Assembly (NCBI GenBank): GCA_019973155.2
Contig: BPQB01000194.1
Coordinates: 1-15,586, forward strand
Direction of reading: 5' to 3'
Source: Phanerochaete sordida
Lineage: Eukaryota > Basidiomycota > Agaricomycetes > Polyporales > Phanerochaetaceae
Length of the DNA: 15,586 nt
A program made the position numbers and the translations under genes. The notes under the pieces are model-generated. The model saw only the letters and a program-made list of their open reading frames with translations, was not told the DNA's origin and made no database searches. Shown piece after piece: positions 1-8,478 of the stretch. Numbering within the stretch: position 1 is the first letter of the stretch; every line of letters starts with the position of its first letter.

Positions 1-35
1 GCAAATTAACTTACAAGTGCTGGGATTAGCGGGAA

Positions 36-85
36 GTAACGGAACGTTACGGTAAGTAACGTACCGTTACTTTGGTATACCAAAG
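36..85. repeat. Array of three short perfect palindromes
   Basis: Two copies of GTAACG-N3-CGTTAC lie at 36-50 and 56-70, exactly 20 bp apart. A third, unspaced palindrome CTTTGGTATACCAAAG follows at 70-85. Half-copies of the same words (GTTAC, TAACTTTGG, ATACCA) continue to about 122. The symmetry is read directly from the sequence. Whether it is a protein-binding array, the edge of a small inverted-repeat element or intronic sequence of the adjacent F-box gene cannot be decided here. Confidence 0.75.
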
Positions 86-111
86 TTACGGGAAGTTAGC
101 CCTTCAAGTAA

Positions 112-1396
112 CTTTGGATACCATCCTATGACTCTTATATCGCCCACCTAGCCCTGACAGCCAATCCAAGGATATGGTCTCGAATACCGCTGGACATCAT
201 AGACTACATTTCACTGGAGCTGCTCGATGTCTCTGCGCATAGCCACGGGTCGGGCATCAAGAACACCGCTCTCGATTTCTCCCCCGTCTCTAAACGCTGG
301 GCTTGCAAGTTTCGTCCACGGCTTTTCCGTCGCATCCAACTGCCATGCAACAACGACATAGACACCTTCGTTCTCATACTCAGCTCAGACCTCTCGTCTT
401 GGCTCTCACCGCACGTGCAAGAGCTAGAGCTCGGTACAAGCGACCGCCGCGAGCTCTCCTACTTCTGGCGGAGCCTGCGCGGCCCGCTGAACGCGCTCCT
501 CCCTAACATCCGTCGACTAGAGTGCTGCGGCCTCGAAGCCTACTTCCAGGCTGGCTGTTGTCCCAGCACGATGTGGCCGCAGCTGCACGGCTACCCGCCC
601 GCGCTTCAGCGCCTCGCCACAATCCGGCTCTCCGGCTATCGCTTCTACTCCTTCAGCGTCCTGCTCCGCCAGCTCGCGGCGTTACACTATTTGGAAGCGG
701 TCGAGCTCGACAATATAACGTGGACTGTACCCTGCAACTCGGCCGATGTCCCGCGGCGCAAGTGGACGTTTCGCGAGCTCACGGGGATTTTTGCGAGCAC
801 GTGCACCGAGTATTGGCCCTTCCTCTGGATTGCGCTCGCCTCCTGCTTCTGGGAGGATGCAGACGAAGCATTTCCTCTAGAGAGGGCTGAGGCGTCTATG
901 CTTTGCGGTGGGCAGCTTATTCAAGCACTACTTCAAGCGTACGGCGCTAGGGCGCTCAGCGTGCTGAAGCTATCGGATGGCATGTACCGCAGCGCTCCGG
1001 AGTGGGTCCACTTCTAACATTATCCTTGCAGGTAGCATACGTATCATGATTGATCCTATCGGTCTTGAGGTCGACTTCGTCGTCGGCTCTGCGCCACGGA
1101 AAGACACGCGATTCCTGCGACAGATTATTATCGCAGACTATGGCTCTCTCGTGCGCCGCGAGGAGCCGGACTGGGCACTCATCGAGTCCATCCTGGCACG
1201 ACACTGTCCGCAAACGAGCCTCGACATTGTGTACAGCGGCGATACATCGCCCGAGACATTCGAGCGACTATCCCATCGTATATCTGCCGAGATGCAGAGC
1301 CAGCGGGTCTCCATGCACCACCGAATGGAGGATAAAGGTCCGATTATCGATTTCATTGACCGGCTGAAGGGTATTCGTAGACGAGATGCGAGCTAG
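112..1396 (+). CDS. F-box-like protein with leucine-rich C-terminal part, 5'-incomplete
   Basis: The frame is open from 112, after a TAA at 109-111. It encodes an F-box-like start (IPLDIIDYISLELL, then DFSPVSKRWACKFRPRLFRRI around 185-335), as in basidiomycete F-box proteins that recruit substrates to SCF ubiquitin ligases. A leucine-rich, LRR-like body follows (for example LPNIRRLECCGLEAYF). One intron is inferred at 984-1035 (GTACCG donor, TTCTAAC branch site, GTAG acceptor). It joins the frame to a second exon, 1036-1396, ending RRRDAS-stop. Using the nearer CAG acceptor instead would stop the protein at once. No in-frame ATG lies between 112 and the F-box; the only early candidate, at 415, is a GTG. 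The true start is therefore in an upstream exon, or the 5' end is lost. The F-box assignment is by pattern only; the match to the consensus is moderate. Confidence 0.65.
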
Positions 1397-1782
1397 ACAG
1401 CGACGTTTCTGCCCAGGGATGACCTGCTTCGTTTTAGTAGACTGGCAGTATTAATGGCTGTTGTGCGCGCTGGCTTTTGTGCAGACGGCGGTGCACGGAT
1501 ATTTCTGAGGATCCAGCATTGTGCACATAACCTTCCGCGTGCTACAGACAACTTCATACGAATACCGGAATTATTACAGGTACAAGATTCGCATTCACTC
1601 TCCCGTCTGCCGGTATGTAAAAGTTAGGGCGTTTACCGCTGAGTCGCCGCCGCGTGCACTCGTTCGGATGATAGCGCTGGAACTGTCCTTGTTATCGACC
1701 GCCGCCCTGGCCTCGTCCACCGAAAGCAAAGAGCACCTTCACCTCCAAAGCATATACTGGCCCTTCTACGCTATTGCTTCAC
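1397..1782. other. Intergenic region upstream of the conserved-family gene
   Basis: This 386-base stretch separates the F-box-like gene from the next start codon. It holds no convincing coding frame. The last 60 bases before the ATG at 1783 are pyrimidine-rich (CCTTCACCTCC, CCCTTCTACG), as expected for a fungal core promoter or leader, with a CATATACTGG word near 1750. No element could be assigned firmly. Confidence 0.5.
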
Positions 1783-3173
1783 ATGCTTGATCGTTATCGT
1801 TTGCCGTCAGCTCCGGACAAGATATACTCCCACAGTCTTCAGGCGCTTCACCTCGGTCGCGCACTGTGGTATCCGGAGCCGCACACCACAGGAGAGCCAC
1901 AAATAGGCGATCTTGGCTTCATATCAGACGGAGCCTTCGTCAGGCTCTTCAATCTCAATAGCTCCGCGTCCGAACACGCTGTCACATTTTGGCAACCGCC
2001 TTTTACGCTCGCAGAGCCATTACCTCCACGAGTGTTACGGATCGACCGCAGAGCTCGGCCGCTAGTCCCTAACGTCTATGTCAGTCACGGCGTGGAGAGA
2101 ACACAGCTAGGGCTTGCGGTCGATGTGTATGTCCCTCAGTTCTTGTCAAGAGTACCCCTTCTGATGCGACTCGACGGCACAGTACGCCCGGCGCCGCCTC
2201 GTCTACAGGGGTCAGCGCCGAGTACACCTGCAGAGCAGCCCAGGGCGCAGCGTTGGAGCTCAAGAGCGAGGCGGAAAGCGAGACGATATTCGACAGTCGC
2301 GTTCTGAAGCGGTATATCGCGCGCAACCACGACCGCTGGCTGTCCTACGTCAGAGACGAGCTCGATGTTCGCGTCGGGGAAGCAGACCTGGTCATGGTCA
2401 GCGGCTGGGTCAAGACCGAGGCCGATTGGGCCACAGCCGCCTTCAGCAACATGTCTTCGAGCGCGGGCGTGTCTCTCGACGGCCAGGCCGGCGGCGCGGC
2501 GCGAATTCGCGTGAGCGGATCGTACACATACTCCGCGGCTGGGCCGATGATGGAACGCCAGGGCTGTCACTATGCGCAGAGCACTCCTACTGTCCACAAT
2601 AATCACTCACGTTGTCGCACGAAGGACCAGTGTGTCTTTATAAAACGCTACATGGTCCGCCGGCGATTTTACTTCATGCGGACAATCGTGGCAGGCGCAG
2701 GGTACCATGATCTCCCTCGGGGCGACAACGGTAATGACGGGGGATCGTACATCAAGCATATAAACGGGATAGAACCAGAACCTGCGAGAAACATGTTTGA
2801 TAGCAATGTACGTATCTTATACCTGAAACCGCGCGGGATAGCTAACTATCATTCACAGCTATTCGACCCCTTATCTGTCCTCATTTACTATATATTCGAA
2901 GTACGAATATCCTTACAATATCGGCCCTAGGTCATGTCTGATTGATCACTCTCTAGACTACGGCTGCCGAAGTGGCAGTTGTGAGCGACCATGACATCAA
3001 CATTATCCTTGTACGTCCCATGATACATCATCAGGCGGGATTGACTGACACTTTGCTAGGATGGCCAAAGGATAATCGACTTTGCCAGCTACCTGCGCAA
3101 GTCTCAACCGCCTGTTGAAGTCGACGGGCCGTGTAAGCTGCTCATATTGCAAAGCTGTCAGTGTCATCTAATC
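1783..3173 (+). CDS. Conserved basidiomycete family protein of unknown function, five exons; 3' end open into the WD40 frame
   Basis: The start ATG at 1783 gives MLDRYRLPSAPDKIY. Conserved blocks follow: LGRALWYPEP, GEPQIGDLGFISDGAFVRLF, GAALELKSEAESETIF, LVMVSGWVKTEADWATAAF, DQCVFIKRYMVRRR and a tail EVAVVSDHDIN. I recognise this pattern as a large lineage-expanded family of hypothetical proteins in Agaricomycetes, but know no function. Exons by eye are 1783-2126, 2183-2807, 2859-2900, 2957-3010 and 3060 onward. All four introns (49-56 nt) are canonical, and the frame is kept throughout. The first intron has the same position and phase as the intron of the paralog at 4745-5423, which supports the model. 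No stop codon follows the family tail (ASYLRKSQPPVEVDG): the frame runs straight into the WD40 coding sequence. The end given here is therefore arbitrary; the gene may be fused to its neighbour. Confidence 0.75.
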
Positions 3174-4418
3174 ATGTCCGGTATCTTCCAAGTCGGTTTT
3201 ATCTGCGCCGAAGACGTCGTATCGCGCGAACGAGAGACCTCCTTCTCTCGTCGAGGAATTAACGCGCGAGACTTGCAAGAGTGGCCAGCTTCTACCTTTA
3301 ACGGCGCAGCCTCTCTAGAAACCAAGCGCGTGCTCGTTGGGGCTCCACCCGAAGGCGCTATTCCTTTCAAATGTCACCAGCTTGCTTTCTCCGATCCCCT
3401 TCGTCAATCGACAGCATGTACATGCTGCGCTCTTTCTCTCGACGGAAACCTCCTTGCTGCCTCATTTGACGATAGTCCTCTCCTTTACATCTGGCGAATC
3501 CACGATGGGCTGCTCCTCCAGCGTTTAGAAGGGCACACCAAGGACATTAGCTGCATTACCTTTGCGGCGTCCGGTGACGCTTTCGTCTCCGGATCAGCTG
3601 ACAGCACCGCCATCGTATGGGACACTCGGCACCGTCGTATCCGCCATCACCTCGAAGGGCACGACGGAGACATAGAAATGGTCGCCTTTTCCCCTTGCTC
3701 ATCTATCATTGTCACCGGCTCAACGTTCCGCGGAGATTGTCTCAAGCTCTGGGACGCCGAGACAGGGGCTTGTCTGCACTCGTTCACAATGCTCAAGCGC
3801 GACATGCACACGCTCCAGTTCTCCCCAGACTCCTCCCGCCTCTATATCGGCCTGAACTACTCCTGCCTTATCTACAACCTCCGCGCGCACAAGCACGTCG
3901 CGATTCTACGTCACCGCTACGGCAAGGCACTGCACTGGGTGCTGTCGCGCGCGGGAGACCGCATCGTCACTGCCACGCAACCCGGCGGTGAAGTGAAGAT
4001 ATGGTGCGCGATCACGGGAAGTGCGTGCCTCACAATTAACCACCCGAGTGGCCTCACCAGCCCCGTCGAATTTGCACCCGACGGCGCCGAGGTCGTGGCG
4101 TGCTGCGACGAGGGCAAGGCGCTCGTCTGCTACGACGCGCGCACCGGACAGCCGCGCCATGTGTTTACCGCGAGACACAAGATTCAATGCCTTGCCTACT
4201 CTCAGGATGGGCAATATCTCATTGTTGGAGACGAGGGTGGGGATCTGCAGGTGTTTGATGCCAAGGCACGGGGACTGTTGTACACCTACCAGGCTGTTGC
4301 TGGCGGACGTTCGCTCAAGGACACAAACTTTCTGCCGGACAGTCGGAGCATTCTGGTTCGTTCAGCGTCCGGGCCGCTAGGCCTGTTGAATCTTCGAGAT
4401 GCGGAGCGGTTGCGATAG
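3174..4418 (+). CDS. WD40 beta-propeller protein (possible C-terminal half of a fusion gene)
   Basis: The ORF ends at TAG 4416-4418 and encodes seven to eight WD40 repeats. Examples are GHTKDISCITFAASGDAFVS ending in IVWDT, GHDGDIEMVAFSPC ending in LKLWDA, VKIWCA, and a weaker last blade IQCLAYSQDGQYLIVG ending in LQVFDA. The first blade, CTCCALSLDGNLLAASF ... YIWRI, begins near 3415. WD40 propellers are protein-interaction scaffolds; this one has no added catalytic domain, so no specific role can be assigned. The first in-frame ATG is at 3174 (MSGIFQVGF), giving 414 aa, but that codon lies inside a plausible 60-nt intron (3133-3192, GTAAGC donor, TCTAATC branch site, CAAG acceptor). If the intron is spliced, the propeller has no start of its own and must be translated as part of the upstream gene. 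Confidence 0.85.
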   Translation: MSGIFQVGFICAEDVVSRERETSFSRRGINARDLQEWPASTFNGAASLETKRVLVGAPPEGAIPFKCHQLAFSDPLRQSTACTCCALSLDGNLLAASFDDSPLLYIWRIHDGLLLQRLEGHTKDISCITFAASGDAFVSGSADSTAIVWDTRHRRIRHHLEGHDGDIEMVAFSPCSSIIVTGSTFRGDCLKLWDAETGACLHSFTMLKRDMHTLQFSPDSSRLYIGLNYSCLIYNLRAHKHVAILRHRYGKALHWVLSRAGDRIVTATQPGGEVKIWCAITGSACLTINHPSGLTSPVEFAPDGAEVVACCDEGKALVCYDARTGQPRHVFTARHKIQCLAYSQDGQYLIVGDEGGDLQVFDAKARGLLYTYQAVAGGRSLKDTNFLPDSRSILVRSASGPLGLLNLRDAERLR

Positions 4419-4744
4419 CACAGGACTGGCAGCATTGTAATAGACGTCAAAATTTACAGCGCGGCGTGTCGCTAGATTCCAGGCGAGATTACATATCGTA
4501 CCCAGTGTATAGTATTGAGAGTCTGGTCTCGAGAAGAAAGCGAGGTCTGCCAACAATCACACTTGCACAATCGTCCTCAGGCACGGTCGATTACGGTACA
4601 AGGCCATCGTCGGCGCCTCGCGAGTCGCGAAGCGAGGTCACTTCGAAGCGGGGGAAGTGAGCTCGCTCTGGAGCTCACAGCCTGCTCAACAACTCTCACC
4701 ACACCCTACGACACTGTCTATACCTGCCCTCCTCCAAACCGAGC
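4419..4744. promoter_or_regulatory. Intergenic region with two hyphenated palindromes upstream of the second family member
   Basis: There is no coding frame of note. Two inverted repeats stand close together: CCTCGC-N10-GCGAGG at 4616-4637 and GTGAGCTC-N6-GAGCTCAC at 4657-4678. The second ends 66 bases before the ATG at 4745. A pyrimidine-rich leader (CCTGCCCTCCTCC) follows. The position suggests a cis-regulatory site, but this is inference. Confidence 0.45.
4657..4678. repeat. Perfect 8-bp inverted repeat, 6-bp spacer
   Basis: GTGAGCTC (4657-4664) and GAGCTCAC (4671-4678) are exact reverse complements around GCTCTG. This is seen directly. It could be a dimeric transcription-factor site or a transcript hairpin; the core overlaps a SacI-like hexamer. 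Confidence 0.7.
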
Positions 4745-5423
4745 ATGTTTCGTAGCCATCGCACTCCAGCAGGTCCGGACGAGATCTATGCCGACAGCCT
4801 CGCCAAGACCCTTCCCTACGGCCAGGCGCTTTGGGTTCCAGAACCGCAGGCGTCGGGGGAGGCTCAGATCGGCGACGTAGGGTTCTTCGTCGAGGGTAGC
4901 TTTCACAGGCTCTTTAACCTGGATACGAACGACCCGACGAAGGCAGTCACGTACGATTGGTCCCCTCCGTTTCATCTCACGCGCCCGCCGCCTGGTGGCA
5001 TTCCAAAGACATACACCACGTCGCCTATCCTGGTTCCAAAGCACTACTGTACGCAAGGGGTAGAAAGCCGGAGTATTCGTGGCTCTGCAAGCGCGTGAGT
5101 TCCTCGTGCCGCACCAAAGCCTTCAGCTGACGACCACCAGTATGGCTGGACCTGGTGTTTCCGCTGGGCTTGGAACTGCATACACCTGCAGGGAGTCGCA
5201 GGGCGCCGTCCTAGCGTTGAAGAGCCAGGCCGATTCCGAGACGATGTTCGAAAACGAACATTTCAAGAAGTACATCCTGCAACAACACCACGAATGGTAC
5301 GCATATGCGATAGACGTCCTCGGTCTCACATCAGACTTTCGCTCCAGAGATTATACGGGGATACATTGCTATATATACCCTGAATTCGCTGAAAGACCAG
5401 AGATCCTTGCCTCCCTATCATAA
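4745..5423 (+). CDS. Second member of the conserved basidiomycete family, truncated at the 3' end
   Basis: MFRSHRTPAGPDEIYADSL, YGQALWVPEPQASGEAQIGD and GFFVEGSFHRLFNLD align block by block with the protein starting at 1783, so the two are paralogs. Exon 1 is 4745-5094 and exon 2 is 5141-5423. The 46-nt intron (GTGAGT donor, GCTGAC branch site, CAG acceptor) sits at the same place and phase as intron 1 of the paralog. Exon 2 keeps the YTCRESQGAVLALKSQADSE block up to YAIDVLGL (about 5336). Homology then stops, and about 29 unrelated residues lead to TAA at 5421-5423. The 210-aa product lacks the second half of the family (the VKTEADWATAAF and DQCVFIKRY blocks). It is probably a decayed copy or a short paralog, cut off where the minisatellite region begins. 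Diverged exon sequence without internal stops argues that decay is recent or that the short form is still expressed. Confidence 0.7.
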
Positions 5424-5489
5424 CACGGTTATAGCACTTTTTCGCGATTCTGTGGCTTGAAAATATTTGGCAGTTAGTGAGTATTCCGG

Positions 5490-5956
5490 CCTTACAAGGT
5501 GTGAAATGTATAGAGCCATGTCAAGGCTGCAATGATTTTGACCTTACAAAGGGTGGCATATATTGAGTCATGGCAAGGCTGCAATGATTTTGACCTTACA
5601 AAGCGTGGCATATATTGAGTCATGGCAAGGCTACAATAATTTTGACCTTACAAAGCGTGACATATATTGAATCATGTCAAGGCTGCAATAATTTTGACCA
5701 TATATGGTGCAGGATAAGTGCGAGCCATGTCTCGTTGGCAATCATTCTGACCTTATATGGTGCAGTACAATTGCTAGCCATGTCGCGGCAGCGAACATTC
5801 CGGCCTTACATGGTCCAGGATAGTTGACAGTCATGTCAAGCTAGCTATGATTGCACGCCATACTTGGTGCTACATGATTGCAGACCATGCCGAAGCAGCA
5901 AAAAAAACCTTGCCTTACAAGATGTAGCATAGTTACACGCTTGACAAGGCTGGGAA
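5490..5956. repeat. Degenerate 52-bp minisatellite, about nine units
   Basis: Units begin with CCTTACAAAG-like words at about 5490, 5542, 5594, 5646, 5698, 5751, 5804, 5856 and 5913, a period of 52-53 bp. Units two to four (5542-5697) are nearly identical: CCTTACAAAGNGTG, then CATATATTGA, then TCATGNCAAGGCT and a CAATNATTTTGA end. Units five to nine diverge step by step, and the last ones also carry small indels and an A8 run near 5901. This shape, young core and old flank, fits local expansion by slippage or unequal exchange. Short ORFs across it are not coding. Confidence 0.9.
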
Positions 5957-6343
5957 TACCACAGGGGAATACCCGTCGGCGTACAGGTGTCGGGAGCCAT
6001 CGAAAGCGCGCGTCGCAGGTCGAGCTTGTGATATCACATTCGCGCAATCCAGCAAATATACTGTTACAGGCATGTACTAGATGGCCGCCGCACACGAACG
6101 CATCTCGCCAGCATCAGCCCCCCACCCCTCGCTATCGTCTGCCCCGCGATTTACCTCCTCGCCTCCGACCGCCGCGGTTCCTACCACGCCTCGCGCCTCG
6201 TCCGCGGCCTCTGCTGGGCGGTTCGTCATGACCGGTGTCTGTAAAATAGATTCAACTCAGCGCGGCGTGCACGAACAGAAGAGCATGAGCCTCACCGCTG
6301 TCATCTTGCTCGCTGTCCGAGCCTGCTCCTGGGTGAAGGGTGA
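5957..6343. other. GC-rich region with an unidentified open fragment
   Basis: This stretch lies between the minisatellite and the 3' end of the minus-strand DUF6698 gene. On the plus strand, from about 6070 to 6240, one frame without an ATG reads LASISPPPLAIVCPAIYLL and then ASDRRGSYHASRLVRGLCWA before a TAA. A competing frame starts MAAAHERISPASAPHPSL and runs to 6434. Neither is recognised. The first is more protein-like and may be an exon relic of a lost gene, but base bias alone could produce it. Confidence 0.3.
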
Positions 6344-8042
6344 TCAGCTTGCGCCAGGCTCAGGATCGATAGTCGTACCGGTTTCCTCCAAAGACCTCTT
6401 TTTCCCGCGCTGGGGGGGATCGGAGGAGCCTTAGGAGCATGATCAGCACCTATGATAGCTTAGAGAAGAGATATATACCTTGTGTTTGAGAGCCGCCTGC
6501 TTCGCGAGACCGCGGATCGCCGTTATCAGGGTCAGGAGGGCTTGAAGATTGCCCTGGACTAGGGGACGACCTTGCGCCAGTTTCCTCGAGACGCCCTAAG
6601 ACGATAAAGCCGTCAGGAGCTGCTCATCGCCCGAGAAGACCAAGATACGCACTTTCTTCGTTTTCCTTACGCGCAATCTCCAGCATACGCTCAGCCGGGT
6701 TCCCTGCTTCGCCGAGGTCGTATTGAAGCTCTGACACATGGTATACATGTACTCTCCCCGGAAAGACGACGCTACTGTATATTAGCAAGTACGAAAGGAA
6801 GGACCATACTGAGACGTACTCATCTATACGTCGCATGATCTCGGTAACCTGATACTCCTTCTCTGGGTCCCAGAGGTCGCACAGCAGCTCCATGTACCAC
6901 AGGTCATGGTACCAGGTGGTGCAGTCGGGTAGGAACGATGTCGCATTTGATAAGGCAAAGCGAAGCTAGAGATCACTGCTGAGAAAGATATGCACCGGAG
7001 ACGATAGAGTTACTGACTAGGGTCAGGCACCACGCGAGGGTGCCTCGCGTCACCGCAGTCATGTCGTTTATGGCGGCGTTTCCCTTCTTGGTCGACGCGC
7101 TTCGGCCTTTGACAGAGCTGCGACCGGTGAAGATACACTTGATCGCCTGCCCGTGGTCGTGAGCCATGCATGAACACAACATATGACAGGCGGTGTAACG
7201 CACATCGGTAAGCAGATTGGTGTCTAGCCATCCTTGCCACGGATTCCCTTCGTTGTAGTGGGCGTCCTTATACATGAAAAGCGGCCAGTACGTGCTCGTC
7301 GTGGTCACTTCAAAGTTCTCGAGACGCCTCTGGACACTGTCACAGTCTCGTCAGCTAAGTCGGCGGCACAACATGGAGACGACGCACGTAGGGTCATCGG
7401 GGTCCAAAGTACACGGGCAGAGCAAACGACGAGTCGTGGGGTGTGCGAAGCCGAGATGATCCTTCGCGGTCTCGCGGATATCGGGCTCGCCATCTCGGGG
7501 TTTGATCCAATCCAAGACCCCATGCCTGACCTTCCAGGTGTCTTCGGTCTTGGCGGTGTTCATGCCTAGGTCAAACTGGGCTCGCCGAGATGAGCAGACG
7601 CGTACGAAGGAAATGAAAGTATCATACGTAGTAAGCGCGAGAGGCACGAAGCTGTTTATGTTTCGGGTCTTTGTCCTTGGTCTCCTTGGTGCATATGAGA
7701 TAGTCGTAGAGCTCCTTGTTCTCAGGCCTACGAAGCCACTTCACGGATTCGGCGTGGACAAGATGGCTGTCGCTGTGTGAGCTAATGTCGCAAGATCACA
7801 GCGAGGTAGGACGTACGTTAACTCCATGTCTCTCTTTGTAACTTCACCGGTTTCCAATCGCCGTAGGTGCTTTTTGCCCTCCTTGAGGAGCGTGTTGATG
7901 TCCGTAAACGCTGAGACTGTACGAGCGAAGTGCTTTCCCTTGCTTTTGAGCCATTGGATATCTGCGCTAAATCAAGGAGCATGTCAGCACGATATGGGAT
8001 CGACAAGACAGAGCAGACGTACTAGTCTTTCTCTTCATCCAT
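6344..8042 (-). CDS. DUF6698 domain protein
   Basis: Ten exons spliced by eye give about 408 aa: 8042-8023, 7966-7817, 7772-7628, 7575-7388, 7327-7204, 7146-7018, 6965-6820, 6774-6653, 6595-6479 and 6429-6344. All introns are 44-60 nt with GT..AG ends, and the frame is kept throughout. The order of blocks matches what I know of the basidiomycete DUF6698 family: GVLDWIKPRDG, GFAHPTTRRLLCP, TYWPLFMYKD, then AIKCIFTGRSSVKG, GNAAINDMTAVT, LRFALSN and finally VVFPGR. A charged, Pro/Ser-rich tail ends TIDPEPGAS-stop. The N-terminus MDEEKDYADIQWLKSKGKHF is helical and charged. The function of the family is unknown; it is strongly expanded in mushroom-forming fungi. The gene lies head-to-tail downstream of the Ulp1 gene with 436 bases between them. 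The least certain points are the exact acceptor near 6771-6775 and whether intron 6478-6430 is used; if not, the protein stops at 6450. Confidence 0.8.
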
Positions 8043-8478
8043 GGCTAGCGAGGTCTTGGTTGCGCTCGAGCGGACAGAGGGTACAGGGTAAGGAAGCGGT
8101 GGGTGGGTTTGTCTGGGTGAACGCGAAGGTCTGCGGAGGCGAGGCCGTGGCTATGTATCCCCTGACGACATGTCGAGACCCCAAACACGGAGAAGTTGAC
8201 ATACCCAATTCGGCACGCGAGCGTCGTCGAGTGTCGCCGAGCTGGGGAGTCCGTGGAGTCCGTTGGAGTCATTAAGTTTGGGGTATAGGAGCGGCATCTC
8301 GCATCTCGTATCTCGCTTGGAGAACGCTACAGAATCGGACGACTGGAACGTCATTCATATGCATAATCGAGATCCGGTCAGATAAACGTTTCTGCGAGAA
8401 CGTCGGCTACATCCCGACGCAGGGACTACAGAGCCACGGGTTCGACCACGCGAGCAGTCACATCGGAGAGCTTCGGGA
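8043..8478. other. Intergenic region between the Ulp1 and DUF6698 genes
   Basis: This is 3' sequence of the Ulp1 gene followed by presumed promoter of the DUF6698 gene, both on the minus strand. Short ORFs on both strands lack splice-consistent continuation. The frame of the DUF6698 start stays open upstream without another good ATG, so an extra 5' exon here is possible but unsupported. Confidence 0.45.

Noticed and set aside
415..1017. Stand-alone 200-aa ORF
   Set aside because: Its apparent start is a GTG inside an open frame that begins at 112, and its stop lies within a 52-nt intron; it is the middle of the F-box-like gene.
5615..5827. Plus-strand ORF of 70 aa
   Set aside because: It lies wholly in the minisatellite, starts with TTG, and arises because the repeat happens to lack stops in that frame.
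5898..5909. A-rich run as a retroposon poly(A) tail
   Set aside because: The run is only eight A, lies within a repeat unit, and has no retroelement or target duplication beside it.
5490..5956. CRISPR-like array
   Set aside because: The whole 52-bp unit repeats, with no constant-repeat/variable-spacer pattern, and the genome is eukaryotic.
7234..7780. Plus-strand ORFs over the DUF6698 gene
   Set aside because: They overlap exons with clear family blocks on the minus strand and carry no motif of their own.
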